This document shows, piece by piece, positions 1 through 7,119 of a DNA stretch of 10,423 nt (position 1 is its first letter; each line of letters begins with the position of its first letter). The stretch is from Treponema sp. (GTDB lineage Bacteria; Spirochaetota; Spirochaetia; Treponematales; Breznakiellaceae): positions 1 through 10,423 of the forward strand of contig JAISZZ010000196.1 of the NCBI GenBank assembly GCA_031284385.1, read 5' to 3'. The translations under genes were made by a program, and so were the position numbers. The notes beneath the pieces were generated by a model. That model did not search any database and had not been told where the DNA came from. It worked only from the letters and a program-made list of their open reading frames with translations.

Positions 1-110
1 TGTAGGCAGAGCATATCCGGCGCTTCATTCTCAAGCCACTCGTTAAACCCCTTTTTTTCCACCGCCCGTATGCCGTTCACATTCCAAGAGATTATATTCA
101 TGGCCTTCAT
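1..110 (-). CDS. xth: Exodeoxyribonuclease III, 5' part only (runs off left edge)
   Basis: Reading the minus strand from the ATG at 110 gives [20 protein letters not shown], followed by [17 protein letters not shown]. This matches the well-known N-terminus of the ExoIII/AP-endonuclease family ([13 protein letters not shown], then PDILCLQE). The Asn of WNVNG belongs to the active site of this family. These enzymes cut 5' to abasic sites and degrade one strand of duplex DNA from the 3' end, acting in cytoplasmic base-excision repair. Only about 36 codons lie in the window; the catalytic Glu of the LQE motif falls at the very edge. The ATG at 101 fits the usual family start better, but the ATG at 110 has a GGGA about ten bases upstream, so the start is unsettled. 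The gene diverges from the transposase remnant to its right. Confidence 0.9.
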   Translation of the reverse strand, partial: MKAMNIISWNVNGIRAVEKKGFNEWLENEAPDMLCL

Positions 111-166
111 TATATTGAATTCCCGTTGAATGGTGAAGATGGCGCATTGCCGCATCGAAAATGTAA

Positions 167-368
167 GCGAAAAAAACGCGGGTAGACTCCAAAGAAATCA
201 AGGTTTATGACAAACCGCAAAGTCCATTCCAAAGACTCATCGAAAACGCGGGGCTGTCAGGAGTACAAGGATATGCACAAAGCCCGATATGCCTTTTACA
301 ACCCACTCAACCCACAGCAGAATGTCAACAAAACTATCCTCCGTTTGCGTCAGCGCCGCGCCCGATAA
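167..368 (+). pseudogene. Truncated, frameshifted C-terminal remnant of a DDE (integrase-core) transposase
   Basis: From 188, one frame reads [20 protein letters not shown] (then AGLS). The pattern KVYDKP-x-(S/T)-P-(Y/F)-QR is, from memory, typical of the C-terminal end of IS481/ISNCY-like integrase-core transposases. Around 255-262 the frame shifts by one base. The next frame then continues as EYKDMHKARYAFYNPLNPQQ and NVNKTILRLRQRRAR and stops at TAA 366-368. The YNPLNP...V..(I/L)..L ending also fits that family. A stop at 164-166 closes the first frame upstream, and the catalytic domain is missing altogether. Only about 65 codons of a protein that is normally several hundred residues remain. 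This is a dead fragment, lying between exonuclease III and the tRNA. The family assignment is by motif memory; the exact IS family is uncertain. Confidence 0.7.
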
Positions 369-588
369 AACCGTATCAAGACGCAACAACAGGATTAGTT
401 TTTGGTAACATTTCTAAATGAGGCAACTCGGGCGGCCAAGCCTGCCGTCCCCAATCCGTTGACCGCTGCAATACCGGTCGTATAACGAATAGAAGAAAGC
501 GTCAGACTACAATCCGGGTGCAGGGTATATGTTTCCCTGATGCGCTTTCGAGTTTAGATAGATGCAGGACGGCGGCGGCGGATGTAAA
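369..588. other. Unassigned stretch between transposase remnant and tRNA promoter
   Basis: No convincing gene is visible here. The first part (about 398-430) may be the outer end of the insertion sequence that left the transposase remnant, since it directly follows the transposase stop; no terminal inverted repeat could be confirmed. A small hairpin (GACCG/CGGTC) lies near 461-480. The minus strand has an open frame of roughly 50 codons ending at TAA 397-395, without a recognisable start. Confidence 0.3.
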
Positions 589-617
589 TTGACAGGCTTT
601 TCTTAATAAAGTATCGT
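589..617 (+). promoter_or_regulatory. Sigma-70-type promoter upstream of tRNA-Arg
   Basis: A perfect -35 hexamer TTGACA (589-594) is followed after exactly 17 bases by TATCGT (612-617), which matches the -10 consensus at four of six positions. Transcription would start near 624, about 65 bases before the mature tRNA. No other gene lies between, so this is the likely tRNA promoter. Confidence 0.5.
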
Positions 618-621
618 TTAG

Positions 622-634
622 TTAAGGAGGTGAT
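622..634 (+). other. Strong Shine-Dalgarno-like sequence without an obvious gene
   Basis: The sequence TTAAGGAGGTGAT contains AAGGAGGTGAT, which is complementary to the conserved 3' tail of bacterial 16S rRNA (ATCACCTCCTT). No ATG or GTG stands at a usable distance: the nearest downstream TTG is about 20 bases away and the ATG at 658 still further. It sits at the predicted transcript start of the tRNA. GGAGGTG (626-632 region) can also pair with CACCTTC (661-667) in the tRNA leader. The function is unknown. Confidence 0.3.
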
Positions 635-689
635 AATCGCGTCAACAACCTTGGCAAATGCACCTTCGAGTAAATCAGTGGCGACTTAT

Positions 690-763
<74 letters not shown>

Positions 764-774
764 TTATTTTTATA

Positions 775-858
775 AGGAACTGTGCGGGAGTAATCAGTTT
801 TTAACAATTTTCGATAAAAACAGTAAAATGCGGCGCATTTTATTTAGGCGCAGTTCCT
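775..858. repeat. Three-stem inverted-repeat element between tRNA and pheS
   Basis: The outer arms AGGAACTGTGC (775-785) and GCGCAGTTCCT (848-858) pair over 11 bp with one G-T wobble. Inside are two further hairpins: GTTTTTA (797-803) with TAAAAAC (815-821), and TAAAATGC (824-831) with GCATTTTA (835-842) around a three-base GGC loop. Together they would form a three-way junction. The outer right arm is followed by TAAAAAG, not a T-run, so it is not an ordinary intrinsic terminator. It may be a dispersed palindromic repeat or a small structured RNA; the sequence alone does not decide. Confidence 0.5.
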
Positions 859-897
859 AAAAAGTAACGCTTTATGCGAGTGCGTATTGTCAATGGA

Positions 898-960
898 ATT
901 AACGCGTCAACTATGTTGACGCGTCAACTATATGTTGACGCGTCAACATATAGTTGACGC
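898..960. repeat. Array of the 14-bp palindrome GTTGACGCGTCAAC upstream of pheS
   Basis: Two perfect copies of GTTGACGCGTCAAC lie at 915-928 and 934-947. A degenerate copy (two mismatches) lies at 898-911 and a half copy, GTTGACGC, at 953-960. The starts are 17, 19 and 19 bases apart. Because the spacers TATAT and ATATA are also reverse complements, bases 921-960 form one perfect 40-bp palindrome. The array ends 37 bases before the ATG at 998 and about 100 bases before the preferred pheS start. It could be a multi-site operator for a dimeric regulator of pheS, a cruciform or hairpin element, or a mobile repeat. No convincing -35/-10 pair was found within it; TTGTCA at 887-892 with TATGTT at 912-917 is only a weak candidate. 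Confidence 0.75.
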
Positions 961-1063
961 ATTTGCATAATGAAATGAGCAAATACACAGGGTAACAATG
1001 CCCCAAACTACATTGGCGCGGACTCAAGTTAATCAGCGCCACCCTAAAGGACGGCGACTTAGT

Positions 1064-2653
1064 ATGGATGTACAAAGTATTGTAAAAAATTTACACCCGC
1101 TTGAAGTTAAAATTATTCTTCACTACAAGGATGGAGACGAACTCTCTGTTGAAAATGTAGAAGCAGATATGAATTTTAAGCATGGAAACGGAAATCAAGC
1201 GCTTTCTTGGCTTGCGGCGAAGGGAATAATTGTTGAAAAGCGCCGTGAAACCGCTGTTTTTTATGAATTAACTGAACTTGGCCGCTCATGGAAAGAAAAA
1301 GGGATGCCGGAAGAGCGTATACTGGAGCTTGTTGCGTCAAAACCCGCTCTTACACTGCCGGAAATAGCCGAAACTCTCGGTTTTGATAGTAAAGATGTAG
1401 GCAGTGCGTTTGGTTCTCTGTCGAAACTGGGGCTGCTCGGTATGGATGACGCTAAGCGGGTTAAAATAATCCCGCCGGCGGAACAGTTTATCAAGGGGCA
1501 TCCGGTATCCGGTCCAGCGGCGGAACGCTTTAACGTTGCCCGCGCCGTTTTGGAAAAAGGCGCGGTATCGGACGGCGGACTCTTGCCGGAAAGCGTTCTT
1601 GACGGCGCTGAGAAACAAGCAATGGCCGGCATAGCGAAAAAACGCGGCGCGGGCGGGACGGCATTCCGTATAATGGAACGGGAAACAGTGTTTTTTACCT
1701 TTAGCGGAGAGTATGCGGCGATTGCCGGCGCTATCAGGCAGGCGGGCATATCCGGTGAAGAAATAGGCGTTCTTACGCCGGAAATGCTTGAAACAGGCTC
1801 GTGGAAGAACAAAACTTTTAGGGCATACAACGTAAATGTGCCTCCTGTACGGCTTTTGACGGGCAGAACCAACGCTTATTCGCAATTTTTAGAGCAAACA
1901 AAAGACAAATTGGTCAGTTTGGGTTTTGAAGAATTTGACGGACCGCTTGTTGAAACCGAATTTTGGAATTCGGATGCTCTTTTTATGCCGCAATTCCATG
2001 CGGCGCGGGATATTCACGATGTATACCACATAGCGGAACCCTCTTTGGCAAAAAGAATTGACGAACCTTGGCTTTCCGCAGTAGCCGATGCCCATGAAAA
2101 TGGCGGCAACACGGGCAGTCGCGGCTGGGGGTACGCTTTCGACCGCGAATTCACCAAACGCCTTATACTGCGGAGTCAAGGGACTGTCATGTCCGCGAAA
2201 ACTCTGCCGCACGCAAAAATACCCGGTAAGTATTTTGGGATGCTGCGCTGCTTCCGCTACGATAAAGTTGACGCGACCCATCTGTCGGATTTTTATCAAA
2301 CTGAGGGTATAGTGCTGGGCGAAGACGTGAACCTGCGTACCCTGCTCGGAATGTTAGAGATGTTCGCGACAGAAGTAGCCGGCGCGAAAGAAGTAAAGTA
2401 TGTACCGGGCTACTTCCCGTTCACGGAGCCGTCTGTCGAGGTTCATATAAAGCATCCTATGCTGGGCTGGTTCGAGTTGGGCGGTTCCGGTATATTCCGT
2501 CCGGAAGTAACGGCATCGCTCGGCGTTAATGTGCCGGTGGCGGCATGGGGCATAGGCATAGACCGCATGGCGCTGATGGCGCTGGGGCTTAACGATTTGC
2601 GGGAGCTTTTCAGCTATGACATTGAAAACGCCCGCCTGCGCCGTTTCGGTTAA
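1064..2653 (+). CDS. pheS: Phenylalanine-tRNA ligase alpha subunit, archaeal/eukaryotic type
   Basis: This is the catalytic subunit of the cytoplasmic (alpha-beta)2 enzyme that charges tRNA-Phe with phenylalanine. The N-terminal roughly 210 residues look like consecutive winged-helix domains (for example GNQALSWLAAKGIIVEKR), as in archaeal and eukaryotic alpha subunits. The class II catalytic core follows. From the 1064 start, SDALFMPQFHAARDIHDVY is near residues 302-321, motif 2 (KYFGMLRCFRYDKVDATHLS) at about 389-408 leading into FYQTEGIV, and motif 3 (GSGIFRPEV ... WGIGIDRMALMALG) at about 474-508. At 529 residues it far exceeds bacterial PheS. The frame also opens at ATG 998 (AGGG five bases upstream), adding a basic, family-atypical MPQTTLARTQVNQRHPKGRR segment. 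ATG 1064 is preferred because MDVQSIVKNLHPLEVKI looks like the family start; its AAAGGA is 12 bases upstream. pheT is not in the window. The stop overlaps the next gene's stop by four bases, in convergent orientation. Confidence 0.93.
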   Translation: MDVQSIVKNLHPLEVKIILHYKDGDELSVENVEADMNFKHGNGNQALSWLAAKGIIVEKRRETAVFYELTELGRSWKEKGMPEERILELVASKPALTLPEIAETLGFDSKDVGSAFGSLSKLGLLGMDDAKRVKIIPPAEQFIKGHPVSGPAAERFNVARAVLEKGAVSDGGLLPESVLDGAEKQAMAGIAKKRGAGGTAFRIMERETVFFTFSGEYAAIAGAIRQAGISGEEIGVLTPEMLETGSWKNKTFRAYNVNVPPVRLLTGRTNAYSQFLEQTKDKLVSLGFEEFDGPLVETEFWNSDALFMPQFHAARDIHDVYHIAEPSLAKRIDEPWLSAVADAHENGGNTGSRGWGYAFDREFTKRLILRSQGTVMSAKTLPHAKIPGKYFGMLRCFRYDKVDATHLSDFYQTEGIVLGEDVNLRTLLGMLEMFATEVAGAKEVKYVPGYFPFTEPSVEVHIKHPMLGWFELGGSGIFRPEVTASLGVNVPVAAWGIGIDRMALMALGLNDLRELFSYDIENARLRRFG

Positions 2654-5600
2654 TCTAAAAGTTCGTCCGCGGCGGCATTTGCGAAATCACAAAGATGTTT
2701 AGCGGAAAATGATGGGAGTGGCAGAGACTTGCTTTTTGTTACCATGCCGCGTCCACCGTCGTACAGTTCCATGTAAACCGCGTTTTCACCGTTATCGCGC
2801 AGTCGCAATGTCCAGCGCGTACGGAGCGCCGCCGCCGCGCCGGTTTTTGTGTCAAAACCGGCGCGTGAAAGCATTTTTATCAACCTTCCCGCTTCTCTTT
2901 TGTTAATATCCTTCATGCCTGAAATTTCAACATTTACCGGAAGCCTTATGCCGTTTTGCCGCAACGCGCCCGGATTTAACGCAAATAGGCGGCTTGCCGC
3001 TTCGGAAACCGCGTCAGGCCGGCGTTTCTTCTGACCGATAAGGGCGAGTTCCGTGTAAACTTCCGCAGCAAGGTCTTTTTCCCAAACAGGATCAAAGCCG
3101 GAAAGCGATTCTTCCAGCATTGCCGGACTTTGCAAGAATTTCCCTGTTTCAAACATATAGTACGGAACAGACTCCGGTATCAACGCAAGTTCAAAATCTT
3201 TAGCGGCCTGCAAATAATCCCGTGCGCGGCTCTTGTAATCGTAAAATGCGTTGTAATATTGGAACAGCGCCTCAAGGTGGTGCTCGCCTGATCCGGCATC
3301 TGTTTCAAACGCGCCTGCGGAAAGCAGCGAATATTTTTTGTACAACAACTTGTGTACCGCCCGTTTAAACCGGTACGACACGCGGAGCTTGATTCCGCGC
3401 ACGGCATCCAAGATACCGTAACGCGCCTTTAACGCTTCCCGTTTTTCGAGTCCGCCGTATGTGTTGAAAAGAATGTCGTGCAGATCACGCTTGTACTGAT
3501 CCGGATCTATGCCGTAATTTAACATCCAGTAAAGATTGTTCGAAGATAGGCCGTCTTCCGCGTAAAGCCGCGCCTGTTCCAGATTGCCGGACGTTAAAAA
3601 CGCCTGCGCCAGACTCAGTTTTGAAAGCTGCGAATTATCAATTTCATAAGATTTATTGTACTCGTTGAACGTTTCGGAAAAATCAAGACGTCGCAGCATA
3701 AGCTCGCCTCTTGCGAGGTGGCCGGACGAACGGTCGGCCAACATCAAACTTGATGTTGTACTGATAAATGCTTCCGCATATTTGTAAAAGCGGCTTTCTA
3801 GTATCGAAAGATTGTAGTATGAAACGGCGGCAAACTCCGTGCTGCCCATGCGTACCGCACCGCTTACCGCGTCAAGGTAACGGCGTTTCGCTTCGTCATA
3901 GTTGAACATATCGGAATAGATTGTGCCAAGCGTCATGCAAAAATCTGGATCCTGGCCAAAACGGGTAATCGCGTCTATCAGCAGTTTTTCGCCGTCCCGC
4001 AGCCGGTGCAGCTTAAAATACATCCATCCAAGAGAGCCTATGGCCTCGTGATTATCCGGTTCAAGAATGAGCAGGCTTTCCAAAAAAGACGCGGCCATTT
4101 TATTTTCGTTAAGATTGCCCGCTGTCTGAGCGAGTCTGTACAAGAGCTGCGTATCGTTGGGCAGTAAATTGTTCGCTGCAAGAAATTCATCCATAGCGAG
4201 CCTGTACAGTTCACGGTTAAAATATATATCGCCCAGTCTCAGCGGAAATCTATAATCAAGCGGAAACAGTGTTTTTCCACGCGTATAAAGTTCTACCGCA
4301 CGTTCCCAGAATTCATTTTCAGATGCCAAAATAGCCTGCGAAAAAAGTTCTTCCGCATCAATAATGTTTTCCTGTGTATATATTTCTCCATCTGATGAAA
4401 GTAAAAAAACACATAAAATCAGAATTATAGATTTTGACGCTACACGTTTTTTTAATGGAGAATATTTTTTTTGCCAAATATTAAATTTTTTGTACAGCGT
4501 GAAAAATTCTTTTTCTTCACTCCCGGAGTAATATTCCGCGTATTTTGCGGCGGAAACATTTTCATACAATGCGCGCAACGGCGATGCGGAGTCTTCTTCC
4601 ATAACGCGGTTTATCCATTCACTTTCAGTTTCCGCGCCGTTTTTACGGATACCGGCAAGGCGCAGACGGCGTTTTATATGCCGCCATAGCCGTAAAGTTT
4701 TTTTACGCGAATCTTTTGTAAAATAATAATGTATATAAAAACCAAAACGCATGGCGGTAATGGCTATGATAATAAATAAAATGATAATATACAAAAATAA
4801 TTTTTTTATAAATTCTGCGGCGCGGGCGGTGGAACGCGAGGAAGCGTCATCTTTTTCGTATGCCTCTTTGACTTTCAGCCGGTTGTGATTGTCGATAATT
4901 TCTTTCATCAGGCGCTCAAAAAGTTCTTCAGGGATTCCTGTAGAGAATTCAAAACTTTCATCTTCGGCGAGTTTATCAGTGGTTGGATCGTATTCTATCC
5001 AGCCGAAATCAGGAAACCAGACTTCTACCCAAGCGTGCGCCATGTTTGAGCGTATCGGATAAAAATCAAGTTTGTTTTCGTCAGGATTTAGAAAAAATCC
5101 GACAGCGACGCGGCAAGGTATGTTTATAGAGCGCAGCAGTGAAGCGAATGCAAATGCGAAGTAAGAACAGTAACCTTTTTTTACATCGAATAAAAAGTAT
5201 TCCAGTTGGTCGCCGTCAGGCGCAATTCCAGGTTTAAGGCTGTAACGGTAATTTCCAAATTTTAAATACTGATAAATGAATTGTATTTTTTCCCAATAAT
5301 TATCTGTACCTGCCGTCAATTCTTCCGCCAGAGATGTGATTTTTTTTTCACGTTCTGTTAATTTGTTTTTTGAATCTGAGAATCTTGTGTAGTAAGCATA
5401 ATCTTCAGGCATCATATTAAGCGTTTCGGCATTGTATCTGGATGGAACGGCGTTAATCAATTCTATTGGGGCGCATACGCTTACAAGACTGGTTACCGAG
5501 TACGCCGACTTAAAAGACGATGCGTCCCAGCTTTCAAATGGCAGCGTTTCGGCGGGTTCATTCATCGCGATAAACGCGGAACTATCAATGTTGACAAGAT

Positions 5601-6690
5601 AGTATTCCTGCTTGAGTTTTTCACGCGCCGCGTACGGCGGGATATTATATTTCACCATGCCTTGTGGAAGCTGTGCGCTTTGCGTATCTTCGTCTATCCT
5701 GCCATCGCGAAAAAAACCTATTGCTTTGCCTTTTTCTTCTTTTGTATTGTAGGCGGAAAGCACAAAACGCCTCATTAAATAATGATCGTCTCTGTAAATT
5801 TTATTATCGTAATCGTAGAAGTCAGTTTCAAAATCGTAATCGCCGTCTATGTCTATGATTGTTGGAATCTCATCAACGAACTCCGCATCTTCTGTTTCAT
5901 ATTTTGAATTTTTTCTCACGATAAAAATTAAATCGTCATTCATGCTGATTTCATTTTCAAGCCTGAGATAGGGCGCGAAATCAAAGCTGAATAGTTTTGG
6001 CTGAAGCAGCCCGCCGCCCTGCTCAAGCGCCTGTTCTTGTAAAGGGCGCACGAGCATTGCCCCGCATATTGCCGCAAGCAAAAATAACACACATACCGCT
6101 GCGGCATAATCTTTTTTCTTTGGGCGCATTTCAGGCGGCGATGAAAATATAAATGCCGCCAGCTCAAAAAAAATGACTGCCGCGAAAACGATTATTCGTA
6201 TTATGGGCAGTTCGTAAAGAGACGAACTGTGCGCTATTGAAAATGCCGCGATCAACAGAATGAAGTCCGCCGCTGCGGAAAGTCGCAGCGCCCGCCTTCC
6301 AGTCAATGAAAAAAATGTGGTAAGGGCTGTCCAATAAAACGGCCATATTGTAACAAATGTATTACGATCATAGTTGAGCAGCAGCGAATCCCATAGTATT
6401 ATGCCGCCGGCGCTGGCGCTGCCGGTCAAAAGTCGCGGAAATGATATTAATAACCGCACCGCCGCCGGAATCAGGAGTATTGTAACCACATACGGTAGAC
6501 AGCGCCGCCCCGCGCCCCGCGTTGTTTGCCCTGTCAAAGCCGTAAATCGTCTGTGTAGGACAAAAGCTGCCACGAAAGCACCAAGCAGCGTGGCAGCGAA
6601 TACCGGCGCATCGGAAAGGCCGCCGGCAAGTAGATGAAATTGGCACAAAAATATGGATAACGCTATCGAGCGGCACAGTATCGCTTGCAT
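2650..6690 (-). CDS. TgpA-like membrane transglutaminase fused to a TPR domain
   Basis: The 1346-residue protein reads as two joined units. Residues 1-745 have the TgpA plan. About seven hydrophobic segments span roughly 4-214, and an exported region carries a transglutaminase-like core with an intact triad: Cys508 (KKGYCSYFA), His552 (NMAHAWVEVW) and Asp568 (WIEYDPT). A membrane segment follows at 629-650, then a cytoplasmic DUF4129-like tail (HIKRRLRLAGIRKNGAETES). Residues 746-1346 start with a basic stretch and short hydrophobic segment (KKRVASKSIILILCVFLLSS), resembling a signal peptide or anchor. Several TPR units follow (clear from about 790 to 945), then a C-terminal domain I do not recognise. 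Residues 265-302 are very acidic (16 Asp/Glu in 38). TgpA proteins often neighbour MoxR ATPase and DUF58 genes; neither is here. The substrate is unknown; a role in envelope protein processing or cross-linking is inference. The ATG at 6690 lacks a good ribosome site, but TATACT (6704-6699) lies just upstream. Confidence 0.85.
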   Translation of the reverse strand: MQAILCRSIALSIFLCQFHLLAGGLSDAPVFAATLLGAFVAAFVLHRRFTALTGQTTRGAGRRCLPYVVTILLIPAAVRLLISFPRLLTGSASAGGIILWDSLLLNYDRNTFVTIWPFYWTALTTFFSLTGRRALRLSAAADFILLIAAFSIAHSSSLYELPIIRIIVFAAVIFFELAAFIFSSPPEMRPKKKDYAAAVCVLFLLAAICGAMLVRPLQEQALEQGGGLLQPKLFSFDFAPYLRLENEISMNDDLIFIVRKNSKYETEDAEFVDEIPTIIDIDGDYDFETDFYDYDNKIYRDDHYLMRRFVLSAYNTKEEKGKAIGFFRDGRIDEDTQSAQLPQGMVKYNIPPYAAREKLKQEYYLVNIDSSAFIAMNEPAETLPFESWDASSFKSAYSVTSLVSVCAPIELINAVPSRYNAETLNMMPEDYAYYTRFSDSKNKLTEREKKITSLAEELTAGTDNYWEKIQFIYQYLKFGNYRYSLKPGIAPDGDQLEYFLFDVKKGYCSYFAFAFASLLRSINIPCRVAVGFFLNPDENKLDFYPIRSNMAHAWVEVWFPDFGWIEYDPTTDKLAEDESFEFSTGIPEELFERLMKEIIDNHNRLKVKEAYEKDDASSRSTARAAEFIKKLFLYIIILFIIIAITAMRFGFYIHYYFTKDSRKKTLRLWRHIKRRLRLAGIRKNGAETESEWINRVMEEDSASPLRALYENVSAAKYAEYYSGSEEKEFFTLYKKFNIWQKKYSPLKKRVASKSIILILCVFLLSSDGEIYTQENIIDAEELFSQAILASENEFWERAVELYTRGKTLFPLDYRFPLRLGDIYFNRELYRLAMDEFLAANNLLPNDTQLLYRLAQTAGNLNENKMAASFLESLLILEPDNHEAIGSLGWMYFKLHRLRDGEKLLIDAITRFGQDPDFCMTLGTIYSDMFNYDEAKRRYLDAVSGAVRMGSTEFAAVSYYNLSILESRFYKYAEAFISTTSSLMLADRSSGHLARGELMLRRLDFSETFNEYNKSYEIDNSQLSKLSLAQAFLTSGNLEQARLYAEDGLSSNNLYWMLNYGIDPDQYKRDLHDILFNTYGGLEKREALKARYGILDAVRGIKLRVSYRFKRAVHKLLYKKYSLLSAGAFETDAGSGEHHLEALFQYYNAFYDYKSRARDYLQAAKDFELALIPESVPYYMFETGKFLQSPAMLEESLSGFDPVWEKDLAAEVYTELALIGQKKRRPDAVSEAASRLFALNPGALRQNGIRLPVNVEISGMKDINKREAGRLIKMLSRAGFDTKTGAAAALRTRWTLRLRDNGENAVYMELYDGGRGMVTKSKSLPLPSFSAKHLCDFANAAADELLD

Positions 6691-7119
6691 TGTGTAAAGT
6701 ATAACAAACAGGCGTAATTGTGATACAGTACCTTATGGCTTTGATTTGGATTATTGACTACGGCGGGGAATCTGCCGTCCACGCGCCGGCTCACGTGGCG
6801 GGGAAAACCTCGCATTTCCCGGTATACCCGCTAGTTTTTGCTTACTATACGCAAGCAGGCGTCAATATTTTCTCTCTAGTTGTCAGGCTGGTATGTATCG
6901 TTACATCGCAGTTCGTTACCCCATTCCGGGTCGCAGCCGGTCTTGCCCTCCCGCGCCCGTTGTGGGTTTATTCGTTGTACAACTCAATATATCGCTATTT
7001 GCTGCGACTTGTTCAAGAACCTTGTGGGTTCTTGAACAAGTCCATTCTTTATTCGTAGTGGGGGCTGCTCCCTCGCCGCAAAGTTTGCCGCACACGTGCG
7101 ACTTTTAGAGCGGGTAGGT
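6691..7119. other. Gene-free stretch upstream of the transglutaminase gene
   Basis: No frame here reads like a protein, although the plus strand stays open for 113 codons from 6720. Visible structure includes the direct repeat GGCGGGGAA (6762-6770 and 6797-6805), a GGGAAA/TTTCCC hairpin (6801-6820), ATGTA/TACAT near 6893-6906, the palindrome GTTGTACAAC near 6974-6983, the direct repeat TTTATTCGT (6967-6975 and 7048-7056), and the perfect long hairpin described separately. This density of short repeats suggests a structured non-coding or repeat-derived region. Confidence 0.4.
7006..7042. repeat. Perfect 16-bp inverted repeat (hairpin)
   Basis: GACTTGTTCAAGAACC (7006-7021) and GGTTCTTGAACAAGTC (7027-7042) are exact reverse complements around the five-base loop TTGTG. 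Neither side is followed by a run of T: CATTCTTTATTC follows on the plus strand and GCAGCAAATAG on the minus strand. A classic intrinsic terminator is therefore only weakly supported. It lies about 80 bases downstream of the decayed gene at 7120-7520. It may be a weak terminator or attenuator, or a dispersed palindromic repeat. Confidence 0.7.

Noticed and set aside
898..960. CRISPR array
   Set aside because: The repeats are 14-bp palindromes with spacers of only 3-5 bases, and no cas genes are present.
1261..1872. Long minus-strand open frames inside pheS
   Set aside because: They are shadows of a well-supported gene with conserved motifs on the plus strand.
6720..7058. Plus-strand open frame of 112 codons
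   Set aside because: It has no ribosome site and no recognisable domain, and it runs through several hairpins including the perfect 16-bp inverted repeat.
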